In this document: positions 9,346 to 19,265 of the stretch, in pieces | Layout of the letters: every line of letters begins with the position of its first letter | Numbering within the stretch: the first letter of the stretch is position 1 | NCBI GenBank assembly: GCA_003281365.1 | Contig: QCCF01000005.1 | Coordinates: forward strand, 1-64,000 | Direction of reading: 5' to 3' | Origin: Prochlorococcus sp. AG-347-K18 | GTDB taxonomy: Bacteria; Cyanobacteriota; Cyanobacteriia; PCC-6307; Cyanobiaceae | Length of the DNA: 64,000 nt | The notes under the pieces: generated by a model | What the model was told of the DNA's origin: nothing | Database searches by the model: none | What the model saw: the letters and a program-made list of their open reading frames with translations, nothing else | Program-made: the position numbers and the translations under genes

Positions 9346-9842
9346 CTTTCTTCAATTATTGAGAGTTTCTTTTCAAGTTTTTTCAATATATCAATACATT
9401 CCCCGTCCATAAGAGTACCTGCACCTCCCCAGATCAATCTTAATAAAAGATCTATTGGGCTAGAACCAACTTCTTTTACAATTTTGAATCCTATTAACTT
9501 GAAATATCTTACAAGTTTTTTACTATATCCTTCACTATCAAAAATAGCTAAAAGTCTTGCTTTGTTGCTTGATTTCTTTTCTATTGCCCAAGCCATAGTT
9601 GTTGCCCATATTAATTCTGAGACAAAAGCGGGTGATTTACTAAGGATTCTTAATGTATCAAGCTGAATCCCTTTTTTATTGAAATAAGTCCAACCTTTCA
9701 TTTCGGCCCAAATTTTTATAATATTATTTTTCTGTTCAGCTATAACGATTCTAAAAAAGCATAATCCAAGAGTTTCTCTAACTTGAATTTTAATTAATAA
9801 TCCAATGGTACCCGCTAACTTTTCTAATTTTTCAACCTTCAT
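9333..9842 (-). CDS. Conserved protein of unknown function
   Basis: A 169-residue protein I do not recognise. It is soluble-looking, with no signal peptide or transmembrane helix. A middle stretch (ARLLAIFDSEGYSKKLVRYFKLIGFKIVKEVG) has the helix-strand pattern seen in the C-terminal part of acetyltransferase-like folds, but no acetyl-CoA-binding motif is evident. The C-terminus carries WGGAGTLMDGEC. It lies 11 bases after trhO at the end of the lysA-cdaA-uppS-bioB-trhO series, so it is probably read through from that operon. The 3' end overlaps the lipA 3' end by 13 bases on the other strand. Confidence 0.75.
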   Translation of the reverse strand: MKVEKLEKLAGTIGLLIKIQVRETLGLCFFRIVIAEQKNNIIKIWAEMKGWTYFNKKGIQLDTLRILSKSPAFVSELIWATTMAWAIEKKSSNKARLLAIFDSEGYSKKLVRYFKLIGFKIVKEVGSSPIDLLLRLIWGGAGTLMDGECIDILKKLEKKLSIIEESQPA

Positions 9843-9853
9843 AATTTTGGAAA

Positions 9854-10786
9854 TTAGTCCTGATAGATTTTTTGATTCTCCACTTTTAATCTATCGATCT
9901 GTTTTTGTCTTTCTTCAAATCTTTTTCTATCATCATCACTGAATTGATTTATGCAGAAATGACACTGAATACCTTCTTTATATTCTATTCTTTTTTGATC
10001 TTTAATTGAAACTGGCATTCCACATGCATGACAAATGGAATAGGAACCTTTTTCTAATTGATGATTTAAAGCAACTCTTTTATCAAAAACAAAACATTCA
10101 CCTTCAAATAAGTTTTTTTCTTCTGTTACATCATCAAGGTATTGGAGAATTCCTCCTTGCAGATGATAAATATTTTTGTAACCCTTCTTTTTCAATAAAC
10201 TAGTAGCTTTTTCACATCTGATGCCTCCGGTACAAAACATCGCTATATTTCTAGACTCTTTATTTTCTAAGTGAGTATCTAAATGATCATCTACCCACTG
10301 GGGGAATTCGCTAAAGTTTCTTGTATTTGGATTTATAGAATTCTTAAATGTTCCTATAGAAACCTCATAATGATTTCTAGTATCAATCACTATTGTATTT
10401 TGATTTTTTATTAACTCATTCCAATTTGCTGAGTCAATATAAGTCCCATTATCTTTTGAAGGGTTTATTTCAGGGATACCCATAGTAACAATTTCTTTCT
10501 TGATTTTTATTTTTAATTTTTTGAATACTTTCTTTTTTGAAAAATTTATTTTTATATTCAAATTTCTATTATCCGTATACTTATTAAGTAAGTTGATAAT
10601 AATATCAATCACATTTTTCTCAGCACAAATAGTTCCGTTAATGCCCTCGCTTGCAAAAATTAATAAACCTGAAAGATCATTTTCATTTTCAATTTTTAAT
10701 AATTTATTTTTAAGATCAAGAATTAAGTTTTCTTGAAATGGGAAAAAAGAATAAAGAGAAATTATTTTATAATATTTGTCTTTCAT
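9854..10786 (-). CDS. trhO: Rhodanese-domain tRNA uridine(34) hydroxylase TrhO (YceA family)
   Basis: TrhO-type enzymes hydroxylate wobble uridine 34 of certain tRNAs using oxygen. The 310-residue protein has the family's architecture: an N-terminal alpha/beta domain with [10 protein letters not shown] (about 44-53), a rhodanese domain with DTRNHYE and the active-site loop [11 protein letters not shown] (Cys 185), and a C-terminal CxxC...CxxC pair (CHACG and CHFC) likely to bind metal. The ATG overlaps the bioB stop by four bases, showing translational coupling. The family function is established in other bacteria; the role here is inferred. Confidence 0.92.
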   Translation of the reverse strand: MKDKYYKIISLYSFFPFQENLILDLKNKLLKIENENDLSGLLIFASEGINGTICAEKNVIDIIINLLNKYTDNRNLNIKINFSKKKVFKKLKIKIKKEIVTMGIPEINPSKDNGTYIDSANWNELIKNQNTIVIDTRNHYEVSIGTFKNSINPNTRNFSEFPQWVDDHLDTHLENKESRNIAMFCTGGIRCEKATSLLKKKGYKNIYHLQGGILQYLDDVTEEKNLFEGECFVFDKRVALNHQLEKGSYSICHACGMPVSIKDQKRIEYKEGIQCHFCINQFSDDDRKRFEERQKQIDRLKVENQKIYQD

Positions 10787-11790
10787 AAAGAAGATAATGT
10801 TTTTTTACAAGTTTCGAAATTTTCATTAAATGAGACTCCAACCTCTTTAAGAAGTTTTCTATCAGATTGAAAAGATGGATTTGAAGTTGTGAGTAATTCA
10901 TCTCCATAAAAAATGGAATTCGCACCACATTGAAAACATAAAATTTGGGATTCTTTTGAGAGCTTCTCTCGACCTGCACTTAGTCTTATTTTACTTTTTG
11001 GCATAAGAATCCTTGCTGTAGCTATCATTCTAATCATCTCAATAGAATCAATTTCTTGATTATCTTCTAAACCAGTACCTTCAATAGCTACTAATGAATT
11101 TATGGGCACACTTTCAGGATGCGGATTCATGTTTGAAAGTACTTCCAAAAGAGATGCTCTATCGCCATTAGTTTCACCCAAACCTATTATGCCTCCACAA
11201 CAAACATTTATTCCTGCATTTCTTACTCTTTTGATAGTATCTAGTCTATCTTGATAAGTTCTAGTAGTAATAATATTTTTATAATGTTCAGGACTAGTAT
11301 CGAGATTGTGGTTATACGCGGTCAAACCTGCAGCAGCAAGTCTGGAAGCTTGTTCTTCTGTAAGCATCCCAGCAGTAACGCATGCTTCCATTCCTAAATC
11401 TCTTACACCACTAACCATCTTTAACATTTCATTAAAAGATTTTCCATCTCTAATTTCTCTCCATGCCCACCCCATACAAAACCTATCTGCACCTTCATCT
11501 TTAGCTATTTTAGCTCTTGCTAAAACCTCTTCAACTTGAAATTGTGGATGGCTTTTTATTTCACTAGCACTATAAATTGATTGGCTACAATACGAACAAT
11601 TTTCCTCGCAACCACCGGTTTTTACGCTGAACAATGATGCTAATTGAATATTATATTTATTAAATTTCCTGTGAACAATTTGTGATTCCCACATTAAATC
11701 AATCAGAGGCAAATTAAGTATTTCCAATATCTCCTCTTTATTCCAATCGAACCTAATTTCTCTTAATAACTGATTATTAGAATTAGCCAT
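10783..11790 (-). CDS. bioB: Biotin synthase BioB
   Basis: A radical SAM enzyme that converts dethiobiotin to biotin. The 335-residue protein carries the radical SAM Cys cluster C61-x3-C65-x2-C68 (CEENCSYC), the [10 protein letters not shown] motif, ICCGGI-type motif ([12 protein letters not shown]) and the RLSAGRE strand that completes the second cluster site. It lies five bases after uppS and overlaps trhO by four bases, so it is part of the same operon. Biotin is required here for acetyl-CoA carboxylase. Confidence 0.96.
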   Translation of the reverse strand: MANSNNQLLREIRFDWNKEEILEILNLPLIDLMWESQIVHRKFNKYNIQLASLFSVKTGGCEENCSYCSQSIYSASEIKSHPQFQVEEVLARAKIAKDEGADRFCMGWAWREIRDGKSFNEMLKMVSGVRDLGMEACVTAGMLTEEQASRLAAAGLTAYNHNLDTSPEHYKNIITTRTYQDRLDTIKRVRNAGINVCCGGIIGLGETNGDRASLLEVLSNMNPHPESVPINSLVAIEGTGLEDNQEIDSIEMIRMIATARILMPKSKIRLSAGREKLSKESQILCFQCGANSIFYGDELLTTSNPSFQSDRKLLKEVGVSFNENFETCKKTLSSL

Positions 11791-11795
11791 TTTTG

Positions 11796-12599
11796 TTAGG
11801 AAGAATATTGAGAATCTTCAAAAGATTCATTTGGTAATGATTCTATACCTCCGAAACGTCTATTCCTTGATTGGTAATCAATTATTGCTTTTAGAAATTC
11901 AAACTCATTGAAGTCTGGCCATAGTACGTCAGATATGTAAATTTCTGAATATGCTAATTGCCATAATAGAAAATTACTGATCCTTTTTTCTCCACTAGTT
12001 CTTATTAGTAATTCTGGATCTTTAATCCCTCGAGTTAATAGCTCTGAATTAAATAATTCTTCATTAACTTCACTTGGTTTTATTTCACCAGAAGAAGATT
12101 TTAATGCTAGTTTTTTTGCAACTTTTACTATTTCTTGTCTGCCTCCATAATTGACGCAAACATTCAATAAAAATTTATTGTTGTTTTTAGTTAGAGATTC
12201 TGAACTATAGATTATTTTTCTTAATGTTTCTGGGAAAGGAGTTAAATCCCCAATAAATTTTATTTTTGTTGATGCTTCATTTATTTCTTCAATTTCATTT
12301 CTCAAAACTTCGCTAAAAAGATTTAAAAGGAAGTCAACTTCTTTTGTTGGCCTTGTCCAATTCTCAGTTGAAAAAGCATAAACAGTAAGTACTTTACAAC
12401 CTAATTTTTTTGATGCTTTGAGAATTTCTTTTAAAACATCTACACCTCTTTTGTGTCCATATGTACGAGGCAACCCTTTTTTTGTCGCCCATCTTCCATT
12501 CCCATCCATAATTATTGCAACATGTTCTGGAATTTTCTGCTTATCTATTCTCTTAGATAAGTCATTATTTTTCCTGTCAATTATTTTTCCTAAACTCAT
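11796..12599 (-). CDS. uppS: Isoprenyl (undecaprenyl) diphosphate synthase
   Basis: A cis-prenyltransferase that makes the C55 lipid carrier for peptidoglycan and other wall polymers. Conserved motifs: IMDGNGRWA with catalytic Asp 32, [29 protein letters not shown] and the C-terminal [20 protein letters not shown], in which both diphosphate-binding Arg are present. The length of 267 is normal for cyanobacteria. It starts three bases after the cdaA stop, so synthesis of the wall lipid carrier is tied to the c-di-AMP synthase gene. Confidence 0.95.
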   Translation of the reverse strand: MSLGKIIDRKNNDLSKRIDKQKIPEHVAIIMDGNGRWATKKGLPRTYGHKRGVDVLKEILKASKKLGCKVLTVYAFSTENWTRPTKEVDFLLNLFSEVLRNEIEEINEASTKIKFIGDLTPFPETLRKIIYSSESLTKNNNKFLLNVCVNYGGRQEIVKVAKKLALKSSSGEIKPSEVNEELFNSELLTRGIKDPELLIRTSGEKRISNFLLWQLAYSEIYISDVLWPDFNEFEFLKAIIDYQSRNRRFGGIESLPNESFEDSQYSS

Positions 12600-12602
12600 T
12601 AG

Positions 12603-13511
12603 TTAATCCTTTTTGTTAATAAAGATTTCTGATTTTTCTGATTCTTTTTCATTAATATCACTGATAATATTATCATCCGGTTTTGTCTTTTGGGATATGA
12701 CATTTTTACTTAAAGATGCTTTACTTGCTCCCATGGAGTTTTGATTGCCAATCAAATTTACAAGAAGTTCTTGTAACCTACTGCTGGTAATTGGTCTTTC
12801 AAGTTTCCCTTGGTTTGCTAATGATAACGTACCTGTCTCTTCAGAAACAACAATACATATACACCTGTCAAATCTTTCTGTAATTCCTAATGCAGCTAAA
12901 TGTCTTGTGCCGTATCTGCTAATTCCTTGCCTCGAGAGAGGAAGAATTACACCAGCAGATATTATTTTGTTACCTTTAACAAGCACTGCTCCATCATGTA
13001 AGGGTGTATCTGTTGCAAAAAGATTTATTAAAAGATCAGTTGATAATTGTGCCTCGATATTTGTACCTGAATATAGGAAATCTTCAGGCCTTAAATCACT
13101 CCCTAAGTCCACTACGATTAAAGCGCCTCTCCTATTCTGAGAGAGTTTACCTGCAGTATCAACTAATTGAGTAATAGTAGTTGATGTTGCTCTAAATTCC
13201 TTTGGTGGATTTCCGAGTAATACAGCTAACCTCCCAGTGCCTAATAATTCCATCAATCTTCTTAGTTCACCTTGCCAAAGAATTGCTAATGAGAGCGAGC
13301 AGGCGAGGACTACGGCATCAATTAATTTTGATGTTAAAGGAAGGTATGCGTATCTTTGAATAAACCATGCGGAAGAAACTAAAAACAAATAACCCCTTAA
13401 AAGCCATAATGTTCTCTGTTCTTTTACTCTAGAAAATAATAAAAGTCCGAAACCAACAGCAAATAAGATATCTAATAAAAGTTTTAAATTTATTATCCCC
13501 CAGAAATTCAC
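12603..13511 (-). CDS. cdaA: Membrane diadenylate cyclase (c-di-AMP synthase), CdaA family
   Basis: CdaA makes the second messenger cyclic di-AMP from two ATP. The 302-residue protein has three N-terminal hydrophobic helices (about 8-27, 36-52, 62-80) and then the DAC domain with LHDGAVLV (D173-G174-A175) and GTRHLAALGITE (202-211). The family consensus RHR reads Arg-His-Leu here. VSEETGTLSLANQGKL follows as expected. The last 50 residues are a Ser/Lys-rich tail of unknown role. The start is GTG at 13511. It lies between lysA (28 bases) and uppS (three bases), linking c-di-AMP to lysine and wall synthesis. Confidence 0.92.
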   Translation of the reverse strand: MNFWGIINLKLLLDILFAVGFGLLLFSRVKEQRTLWLLRGYLFLVSSAWFIQRYAYLPLTSKLIDAVVLACSLSLAILWQGELRRLMELLGTGRLAVLLGNPPKEFRATSTTITQLVDTAGKLSQNRRGALIVVDLGSDLRPEDFLYSGTNIEAQLSTDLLINLFATDTPLHDGAVLVKGNKIISAGVILPLSRQGISRYGTRHLAALGITERFDRCICIVVSEETGTLSLANQGKLERPITSSRLQELLVNLIGNQNSMGASKASLSKNVISQKTKPDDNIISDINEKESEKSEIFINKKD

Positions 13512-13539
13512 ATTAAAAACAAAATTAATCTAAATGTAC

Positions 13540-14913
13540 CTAATTTTGAATGATAAAGCGATCAGGTAATACATCATATTTTAAAAGATCAAATGGGCTT
13601 TCTCTTTTCTGAATAATTTCTGCCTCTCCATCTTTTACTAAGAGAGCAGCAGGTCTTGGAATTCTGTTGTAGTTTGAACTCATTGAATTATTGTAAGCAC
13701 CAGTACCAAAAACACATATAAGATCTCCTGTTTTACAATCTGCTAATTCAATTTCCTTAAATAATACATCTCCCGATTCGCAATGCTTACCAGCAACAGT
13801 ATATTTATTTTTAGAATTCATGTTAGATGGATTATTCACTAAACATGCAGAATAATTTGATTGATAGGTAATTGGCCTTGGATTATCACTCATCCCACCA
13901 TCAACAGATATATATGTTCTGATACCTGGAATTTCTTTAAAAGCCCCAATTTTGTAAATGGTTATACCTGCTGTAGATACGATAGATCTACCAGGTTCGC
14001 ACATTAATGTAGGAAAATCTAAGTTATTTTTTTCACAAGCCTTAACAACAGAAGAAGAAATTGTTTTTACCCATTCATCAATTGAGGGGGGATCATCACT
14101 TTCGGTATACTTGATACCTAAACCCCCACCAACATTTAGTTCCTCGACACTATGACCAAATTTTTTGGCCTCCAAAATAACCTTTACCATTATTTCTCCC
14201 AGATCCTTGTGAGGTTCTAGTTCAAAAATCTGCGAACCAATATGAGCATGTAATCCTTTTAATTTAAGATGTTTTGTATTTCTGATTCTGTTAAATAAAA
14301 TATTTAAATATTCTAATCCGAAACCAAATTTGCTATCAAACGATCCAGTTCTTATGTATTCATGTGTATGACATTCTATCCCAGGAGTAAAGCGAATCAT
14401 TATTTCTAAATCACGATTATATAAATTTGATAATCCCTCTAATCTTTCTAAGTCATAATCATTATCAACAATTACCTTGATATTATTTCTAACTGCAAAC
14501 TCTATTTCTTTGTCTGATTTATTGTTTCCGTGAAAAACAATTCTCTCATTAGGAACCCCACCTTTAAGAGCAGTTAATAGTTCTCCTTCTGAAACTGCAT
14601 CAAGCCCAAATCCCTCTGAGGATACAAGGTTACTCATAAAAATAGAACTATTTGCCTTAGAGGCATAAATAGGTAGTGAATCCCCTGGGTAATATTTTTC
14701 TAATGCTCTCCTATACGCTCTACAAGAGTTTCTTAAGGTAATTTCATCTAAGATATAGAGGGGAGAATCATATTTTTTAACTAATTCTTCAATAGAACAT
14801 CCACCAATTGATAACTTTCCATCACTACCAATAGATGTAGTGATAGGTACGATATTCTTATTAGGACTTTCAAAGTCAATCTTTTGTTTTAAAAAGAATT
14901 TTTTTTCTTCCAT
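13540..14913 (-). CDS. lysA: Diaminopimelate decarboxylase LysA
   Basis: A PLP enzyme that converts meso-diaminopimelate to L-lysine, the last step of lysine synthesis, and so influences how much diaminopimelate is left for peptidoglycan. The 457-residue protein has the PLP lysine in YASKAN (K86), GLDAVSEGEL, HIGSQI, GGGLGIKY, EPGRSIV and the substrate-binding CESGDVL near the C-terminus. It is the first gene of the minus-strand series that continues with cdaA, uppS, bioB and trhO. Confidence 0.95.
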   Translation of the reverse strand: MEEKKFFLKQKIDFESPNKNIVPITTSIGSDGKLSIGGCSIEELVKKYDSPLYILDEITLRNSCRAYRRALEKYYPGDSLPIYASKANSSIFMSNLVSSEGFGLDAVSEGELLTALKGGVPNERIVFHGNNKSDKEIEFAVRNNIKVIVDNDYDLERLEGLSNLYNRDLEIMIRFTPGIECHTHEYIRTGSFDSKFGFGLEYLNILFNRIRNTKHLKLKGLHAHIGSQIFELEPHKDLGEIMVKVILEAKKFGHSVEELNVGGGLGIKYTESDDPPSIDEWVKTISSSVVKACEKNNLDFPTLMCEPGRSIVSTAGITIYKIGAFKEIPGIRTYISVDGGMSDNPRPITYQSNYSACLVNNPSNMNSKNKYTVAGKHCESGDVLFKEIELADCKTGDLICVFGTGAYNNSMSSNYNRIPRPAALLVKDGEAEIIQKRESPFDLLKYDVLPDRFIIQN

Positions 14914-15002
14914 GGGAGAACGCTTAATAAGGTTATGCTAAAAATGTCATAATTTATAAATCCAATAAATTCTAACTTTACTGGTCACATACATATTATA
15001 AA

Positions 15003-15449
15003 ATGATATCTATTAAACAAATAAATGAGAATGATATTGAATTGTGTTATGAATTAGATTTAAATACGATTTCTTTATGGAGCAAAAAGCAATGGGAAAA
15101 CGAATTCAAAAAAGATGGTATAAAAGTCATTGGTTTATTCCTCTACAATTTAGTAATTGGAATATGCGTTTTTCATGTGATTCTTGATGAGGCTCAGATA
15201 AATTTTTTTGTAGTAGATCAGAAATATAGGAAACAGGGTTTTGGATCATACTTCATGAACCATTTGATAAGACAATGTGAGAAATTAAGTATAAATAAAT
15301 TATTTTTAGAAGTTTCACATACTAACGTTGTTGCTGAGAAATTTTATAGTCGCTTTGATTTCTCTACTGTTGGAATAAGAAAAAATTATTATAAAGACGG
15401 TTCAGATGCACTCCTAAAAGAAAAAATTTTAAGAACTAAAAAATTTTAA
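15003..15449 (+). CDS. rimI: GNAT acetyltransferase, RimI-like
   Basis: A 148-residue GNAT protein. The acetyl-CoA-binding loop is VDQKYRKQGFGSYF (R/Q-x-x-G-x-G), followed by LFLEVSHTNVVAEKFYSRFDF, the typical RimI strand-helix with N and Y at the expected places. RimI acetylates the N-terminus of ribosomal protein S18 in E. coli; other protein N-termini are possible, so the exact substrate is inferred. It is divergent from lysA, with an 89-base gap that must hold both promoters. Confidence 0.8.
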   Translation: MISIKQINENDIELCYELDLNTISLWSKKQWENEFKKDGIKVIGLFLYNLVIGICVFHVILDEAQINFFVVDQKYRKQGFGSYFMNHLIRQCEKLSINKLFLEVSHTNVVAEKFYSRFDFSTVGIRKNYYKDGSDALLKEKILRTKKF

Positions 15450-15578
15450 AATTTAATTGTTCGGATTACCAGAATGCTTGAAATTACTATAATTTATTGG
15501 TATATCATTAAAAAAGTTAAATTTAATTCATTAAAATATGATTTTAGGTATTCACAAAAGCTCATTCTGAACACAAAA

Positions 15579-15607
15579 TTGACATATTACTGGTAGGTTA
15601 TTAATAG
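15579..15607 (+). promoter_or_regulatory. Putative sigma-70-type promoter of clpC
   Basis: A perfect -35 hexamer TTGACA (15579-15584) is followed after 17 bases by TAATAG (15602-15607), about 15 bases before the clpC ATG at 15623. The spacing is canonical, but the transcript leader would be very short, so TATTAA just upstream (15599-15604) could be the real -10. The 173-base gap holds no other gene. Confidence 0.45.
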
Positions 15608-15622
15608 AAATCTAAACTTCTA

Positions 15623-18151
15623 ATGTTTGAAAGATTTACAGAAAAAGCTATAAAAGTCATAATGCTTGCCCAAGAGGAAGCTAGAAGACTTGGTCATAAT
15701 TTTGTTGGAACAGAACAAATTTTATTAGGTTTAATTGGGGAGGGTACTGGAGTTGCAGCAAAGGTACTTAAATCACTTGGGGTTAATTTAAAAGATTCAA
15801 GAATAGAAGTAGAAAAGATAATTGGTCGAGGTTCAGGTTTTGTTGCTGTAGAAATACCTTTTACTCCTAGGGCAAAAAGAGTTCTAGAATTATCACTCGA
15901 AGAAGCTCGTCAATTGGGTCACAATTACATAGGAACTGAACATCTATTACTAGGCTTAATAAGAGAAGGTGAGGGAGTAGCTGCTAGAGTCTTAGAGAAC
16001 CTGAGTATTGATTTAACTAAAGTAAGAACTCAAGTGATAAGAATGCTAGGCGAAACTGCTGAAGTAGGAAGTGGAGCTAATGCAAGCAAGGGCAATTTAA
16101 AAACAGCTACTCTCGATGAATTCGGAACAAACTTAACAAAGCTAGCCAGTGAATCAAAACTTGATCCAGTAGTTGGCCGTTATGCAGAAATAGATCGAGT
16201 TGTTCAAATATTAGGTAGAAGGACAAAAAATAATCCAGTTCTCATAGGCGAACCTGGAGTTGGTAAAACAGCTATTGCTGAGGGTTTGGCTCAAAGAATC
16301 CAGCTTGGAGATATTCCAGATATTCTTGAAGATAAAAGAGTTTTAACTCTTGATATAGGACTTTTAGTAGCTGGAACAAAATATAGAGGAGAATTTGAAG
16401 AAAGATTAAAAAAGATAATGGAAGAAATCAAATCTGCAGGTAATGTAATTCTTGTTATAGATGAAGTTCACACATTAATTGGTGCTGGAGCAGCTGAAGG
16501 TGCTATAGACGCAGCAAATATTCTGAAGCCTGCATTAGCCAGAGGAGAACTTCAATGTATAGGAGCAACAACACTCGATGAATATAGAAAACATATTGAA
16601 AGAGATGCTGCTCTAGAGAGAAGATTCCAACCTGTTATGGTTGGGGAACCTTCCATTGAAGATACAATTGAAATATTAAAAGGACTTAGAGAACGTTATG
16701 AACAACATCATCGTCTTAAAATCACTGATGATGCTTTAGAGGCTGCAGCTCATCTAGGAGATCGCTATATATCTGATAGATTTTTACCAGATAAGGCTAT
16801 AGATCTTATTGATGAGGCAGGTAGTAGAGTTCGTTTAATAAACTCTAAATTACCACCTGAAGCAAAACAAATTGATAAAGAACTTAGACAAATTCAGAAG
16901 AAAAAGGAAGAATCTGTAAGGAACCAAAACTTTGAAGAAGCTGGTCAATTAAGAGAAAAAGAGATGGAATTGTCTGCAAAAATAAAAGAAGTATTGGAAA
17001 GTAAAAAAGAATCTAAATCAGAGGATGAATCCAGTATTGATACAAACACAATAAAAGATGATCCAAAACTTATACATAACCCTATGGTTAGCGAAGAGGA
17101 TGTAGCACATATTGTTGCTTCATGGACTGGTGTGCCTGTTCAAAAGTTAACTGAAACTGAATCAGTTAAGCTCCTTAACATGGAGGAGACACTTCACCAA
17201 AGGCTAATTGGACAAGATGAAGCAGTAAAAGCTGTGTCTAGAGCTATTAGAAGAGCAAGAGTTGGTTTGAAAAATCCAAATAGACCCATTGCAAGTTTTA
17301 TTTTTTCTGGTCCTACTGGCGTAGGTAAAACTGAATTGACTAAATCTTTAGCTTCATATTTCTTTGGTAGCGAGGAAGCAATGATCAGATTAGATATGTC
17401 AGAATTTATGGAAAGACATACAGTTAGTAAACTTATAGGTTCGCCTCCGGGTTATGTTGGTTTTAATGAAGGTGGCCAACTTACTGAGGCGGTTAGAAGA
17501 AGACCTTATACAGTTGTTTTATTTGATGAAGTGGAAAAAGCTCATCCAGATGTCTTCAATTTATTATTGCAACTTCTTGAGGATGGAAGACTAACAGATT
17601 CCAAGGGTAGGACTGTAGATTTTAAAAATACCTTGTTAATAATGACTTCTAATATTGGTTCTAAAGTTATTGAAAAAGGTGGTGGAGGCTTAGGATTTGA
17701 GTTTTCTGGTGGTTCTGTTGAAGATACCCAATATAATAGAATTAAATCTTTAGTTAATGAAGAACTAAAGCAATATTTTAGACCTGAATTTTTAAATAGA
17801 CTTGATGAGATAATTGTATTCAGGCAATTATCCAAAAACGAAGTTAAAGAAATTGCTGAAATAATGCTGCAGGAGGTCTTTGCAAGATTACAAGATAAGG
17901 GTATTAAGCTAAGTGTAACTGACGCTTTCAAAGAGAGACTTGTTGAAGAAGGCTATAACCCTTCTTATGGAGCAAGACCCTTAAGAAGAGCAGTGATGCG
18001 TTTACTAGAAGATAGTTTGGCGGAGGAAGTTCTTTCTGGGAGAATAAAAGACGGAGACAAGGCTTTAGTTGATATAGATGATAATAAAAAAGTTACAATT
18101 AATATCTCTTCTGAAGAATCACCTCAAGAGTTGGCTAGTGCTAACTTCTAG
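15623..18151 (+). CDS. clpC: ATP-dependent Clp protease ATPase subunit ClpC
   Basis: A Hsp100 unfoldase that feeds proteins to the ClpP/R protease and is essential in cyanobacteria. The 842-residue protein has the double Clp N-domain (1-140, with paired [15 protein letters not shown] and [15 protein letters not shown] repeats), NBD1 with Walker [10 protein letters not shown] (about 209), a middle region with a UVR-like helix ([15 protein letters not shown], about 430) and NBD2 with Walker [10 protein letters not shown] (about 563). A Leu-Gly-Phe loop (GGGGLGFEF, about 690) is suited to docking on the protease. This marks ClpC rather than ClpB. It has its own promoter region. Confidence 0.97.
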   Translation: MFERFTEKAIKVIMLAQEEARRLGHNFVGTEQILLGLIGEGTGVAAKVLKSLGVNLKDSRIEVEKIIGRGSGFVAVEIPFTPRAKRVLELSLEEARQLGHNYIGTEHLLLGLIREGEGVAARVLENLSIDLTKVRTQVIRMLGETAEVGSGANASKGNLKTATLDEFGTNLTKLASESKLDPVVGRYAEIDRVVQILGRRTKNNPVLIGEPGVGKTAIAEGLAQRIQLGDIPDILEDKRVLTLDIGLLVAGTKYRGEFEERLKKIMEEIKSAGNVILVIDEVHTLIGAGAAEGAIDAANILKPALARGELQCIGATTLDEYRKHIERDAALERRFQPVMVGEPSIEDTIEILKGLRERYEQHHRLKITDDALEAAAHLGDRYISDRFLPDKAIDLIDEAGSRVRLINSKLPPEAKQIDKELRQIQKKKEESVRNQNFEEAGQLREKEMELSAKIKEVLESKKESKSEDESSIDTNTIKDDPKLIHNPMVSEEDVAHIVASWTGVPVQKLTETESVKLLNMEETLHQRLIGQDEAVKAVSRAIRRARVGLKNPNRPIASFIFSGPTGVGKTELTKSLASYFFGSEEAMIRLDMSEFMERHTVSKLIGSPPGYVGFNEGGQLTEAVRRRPYTVVLFDEVEKAHPDVFNLLLQLLEDGRLTDSKGRTVDFKNTLLIMTSNIGSKVIEKGGGGLGFEFSGGSVEDTQYNRIKSLVNEELKQYFRPEFLNRLDEIIVFRQLSKNEVKEIAEIMLQEVFARLQDKGIKLSVTDAFKERLVEEGYNPSYGARPLRRAVMRLLEDSLAEEVLSGRIKDGDKALVDIDDNKKVTINISSEESPQELASANF

Positions 18152-18165
18152 TTTTCGAAGTAAGT

Positions 18166-19257
18166 ATGCAGTCAATCTCTCCAGAAACTATATTTAGGGG
18201 AAATTACGCTTGGGAAGAATCTCTACCTCAAATAACTAAATTAACTAAAAGTCCATTAGTTTTAGGTAGAACTAATAATACGGAAAATCTGAGAAATAAA
18301 ATTTTTTTTGATTTAAAAAATCATAATCTTAATGTTAATTCTGAATGTCTACAATTTGATTGTTGTTATGAAGACATTTCAAGAATAAAGAAAATAATTT
18401 TAAATAATAATCATGATTCTGTTATCGCTACTGGAGGTGGCAAAGTTCTTGATTCTGGGAAATATATAGCAGACTGTCTTAATATCCCTTGTATAACAGT
18501 GCCTCTTAGCGCCTCCACATGTGCAGGTTGGACTGCATTATCAAACATTTATACAAAAAGTGGCCAATTCATAAGGGATGTGGCACTTGGATCTTGTCCA
18601 AAAATCCTAGTATATGATCATAAGTTTATTCAAACAGCTCCGTCAAGAACGCTTGCGAGCGGAATAGCGGATGCATTGGCAAAATGGTATGAATCCTCAA
18701 TAACAAGTTCAAAAATTGATGATGGTCTCGTGCAACAAGCTATTCAGATATCAAGAGTTTTAAGAGATCAACTACTGATTGATGGTGAAAAAGCATGTAA
18801 TGGTGAATTTGAAAATAATCATTCTTGGAGAAATACTATAGAAGCTTGTGGATTAACAGCAGGTTTAGTAGGTGGTATTGGGGGAGAAAAGTGCAGGACT
18901 GCAGCTGCACATGCTATTCATAATGCAATTACTCAGATAATTAGTCCAAATAAATTCTTTCATGGCGAGATTGTTGGGGTTGGATTATTATTGCAATTGA
19001 GACTAGAAGAAATGAAAAATAATAATAAATTAGCTGATCAATCAATTAAACAATTGTTGGAACTTATGAAAAAATTGAATTTGCCAACTACTATTGCTCA
19101 ACTTGGAATAAATGTGTTTGAAAATAATAATTTAGAGAAAATTGCTGATTTTACTTGTAGAGATAAATCTGAAATATACTTTTTGCCTTTTGAAATTCAT
19201 AAAGAAGAGATAGTTGAGGTGATTGCAAATTTTGAACAACAAAAAATCAAAATATAA
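18166..19257 (+). CDS. Iron-containing alcohol/glycerol dehydrogenase family protein
   Basis: A 363-residue member of the GldA-type group III dehydrogenases, NAD-dependent enzymes acting on polyols. The dinucleotide-binding ATGGGKVLDSGKYIAD (about 86-101) is present, followed by PLSASTCAGWTALSNIY. The metal site is suggested by SGIADALAKWYE, AHAIHNAI and FHGEIVGVGLL. The real substrate in cyanobacteria is not known; glycerol or a sugar alcohol is a guess. The gene starts 14 bases after clpC and is eight bases before a hydrolase gene, so these may be co-transcribed. Confidence 0.8.
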   Translation: MQSISPETIFRGNYAWEESLPQITKLTKSPLVLGRTNNTENLRNKIFFDLKNHNLNVNSECLQFDCCYEDISRIKKIILNNNHDSVIATGGGKVLDSGKYIADCLNIPCITVPLSASTCAGWTALSNIYTKSGQFIRDVALGSCPKILVYDHKFIQTAPSRTLASGIADALAKWYESSITSSKIDDGLVQQAIQISRVLRDQLLIDGEKACNGEFENNHSWRNTIEACGLTAGLVGGIGGEKCRTAAAHAIHNAITQIISPNKFFHGEIVGVGLLLQLRLEEMKNNNKLADQSIKQLLELMKKLNLPTTIAQLGINVFENNNLEKIADFTCRDKSEIYFLPFEIHKEEIVEVIANFEQQKIKI

Positions 19258-19265
19258 TTATTTTT

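Noticed and set aside
12745-13140. 131-codon plus-strand open frame inside cdaA
   Set aside because: Antisense shadow of a clearly conserved DAC domain; no ribosome site and no known domain.
17542-17931. 129-codon open frame on the minus strand inside clpC
   Set aside because: It lies wholly within the well-supported ClpC coding region and its translation is Ser/Leu-rich shadow sequence without domains.
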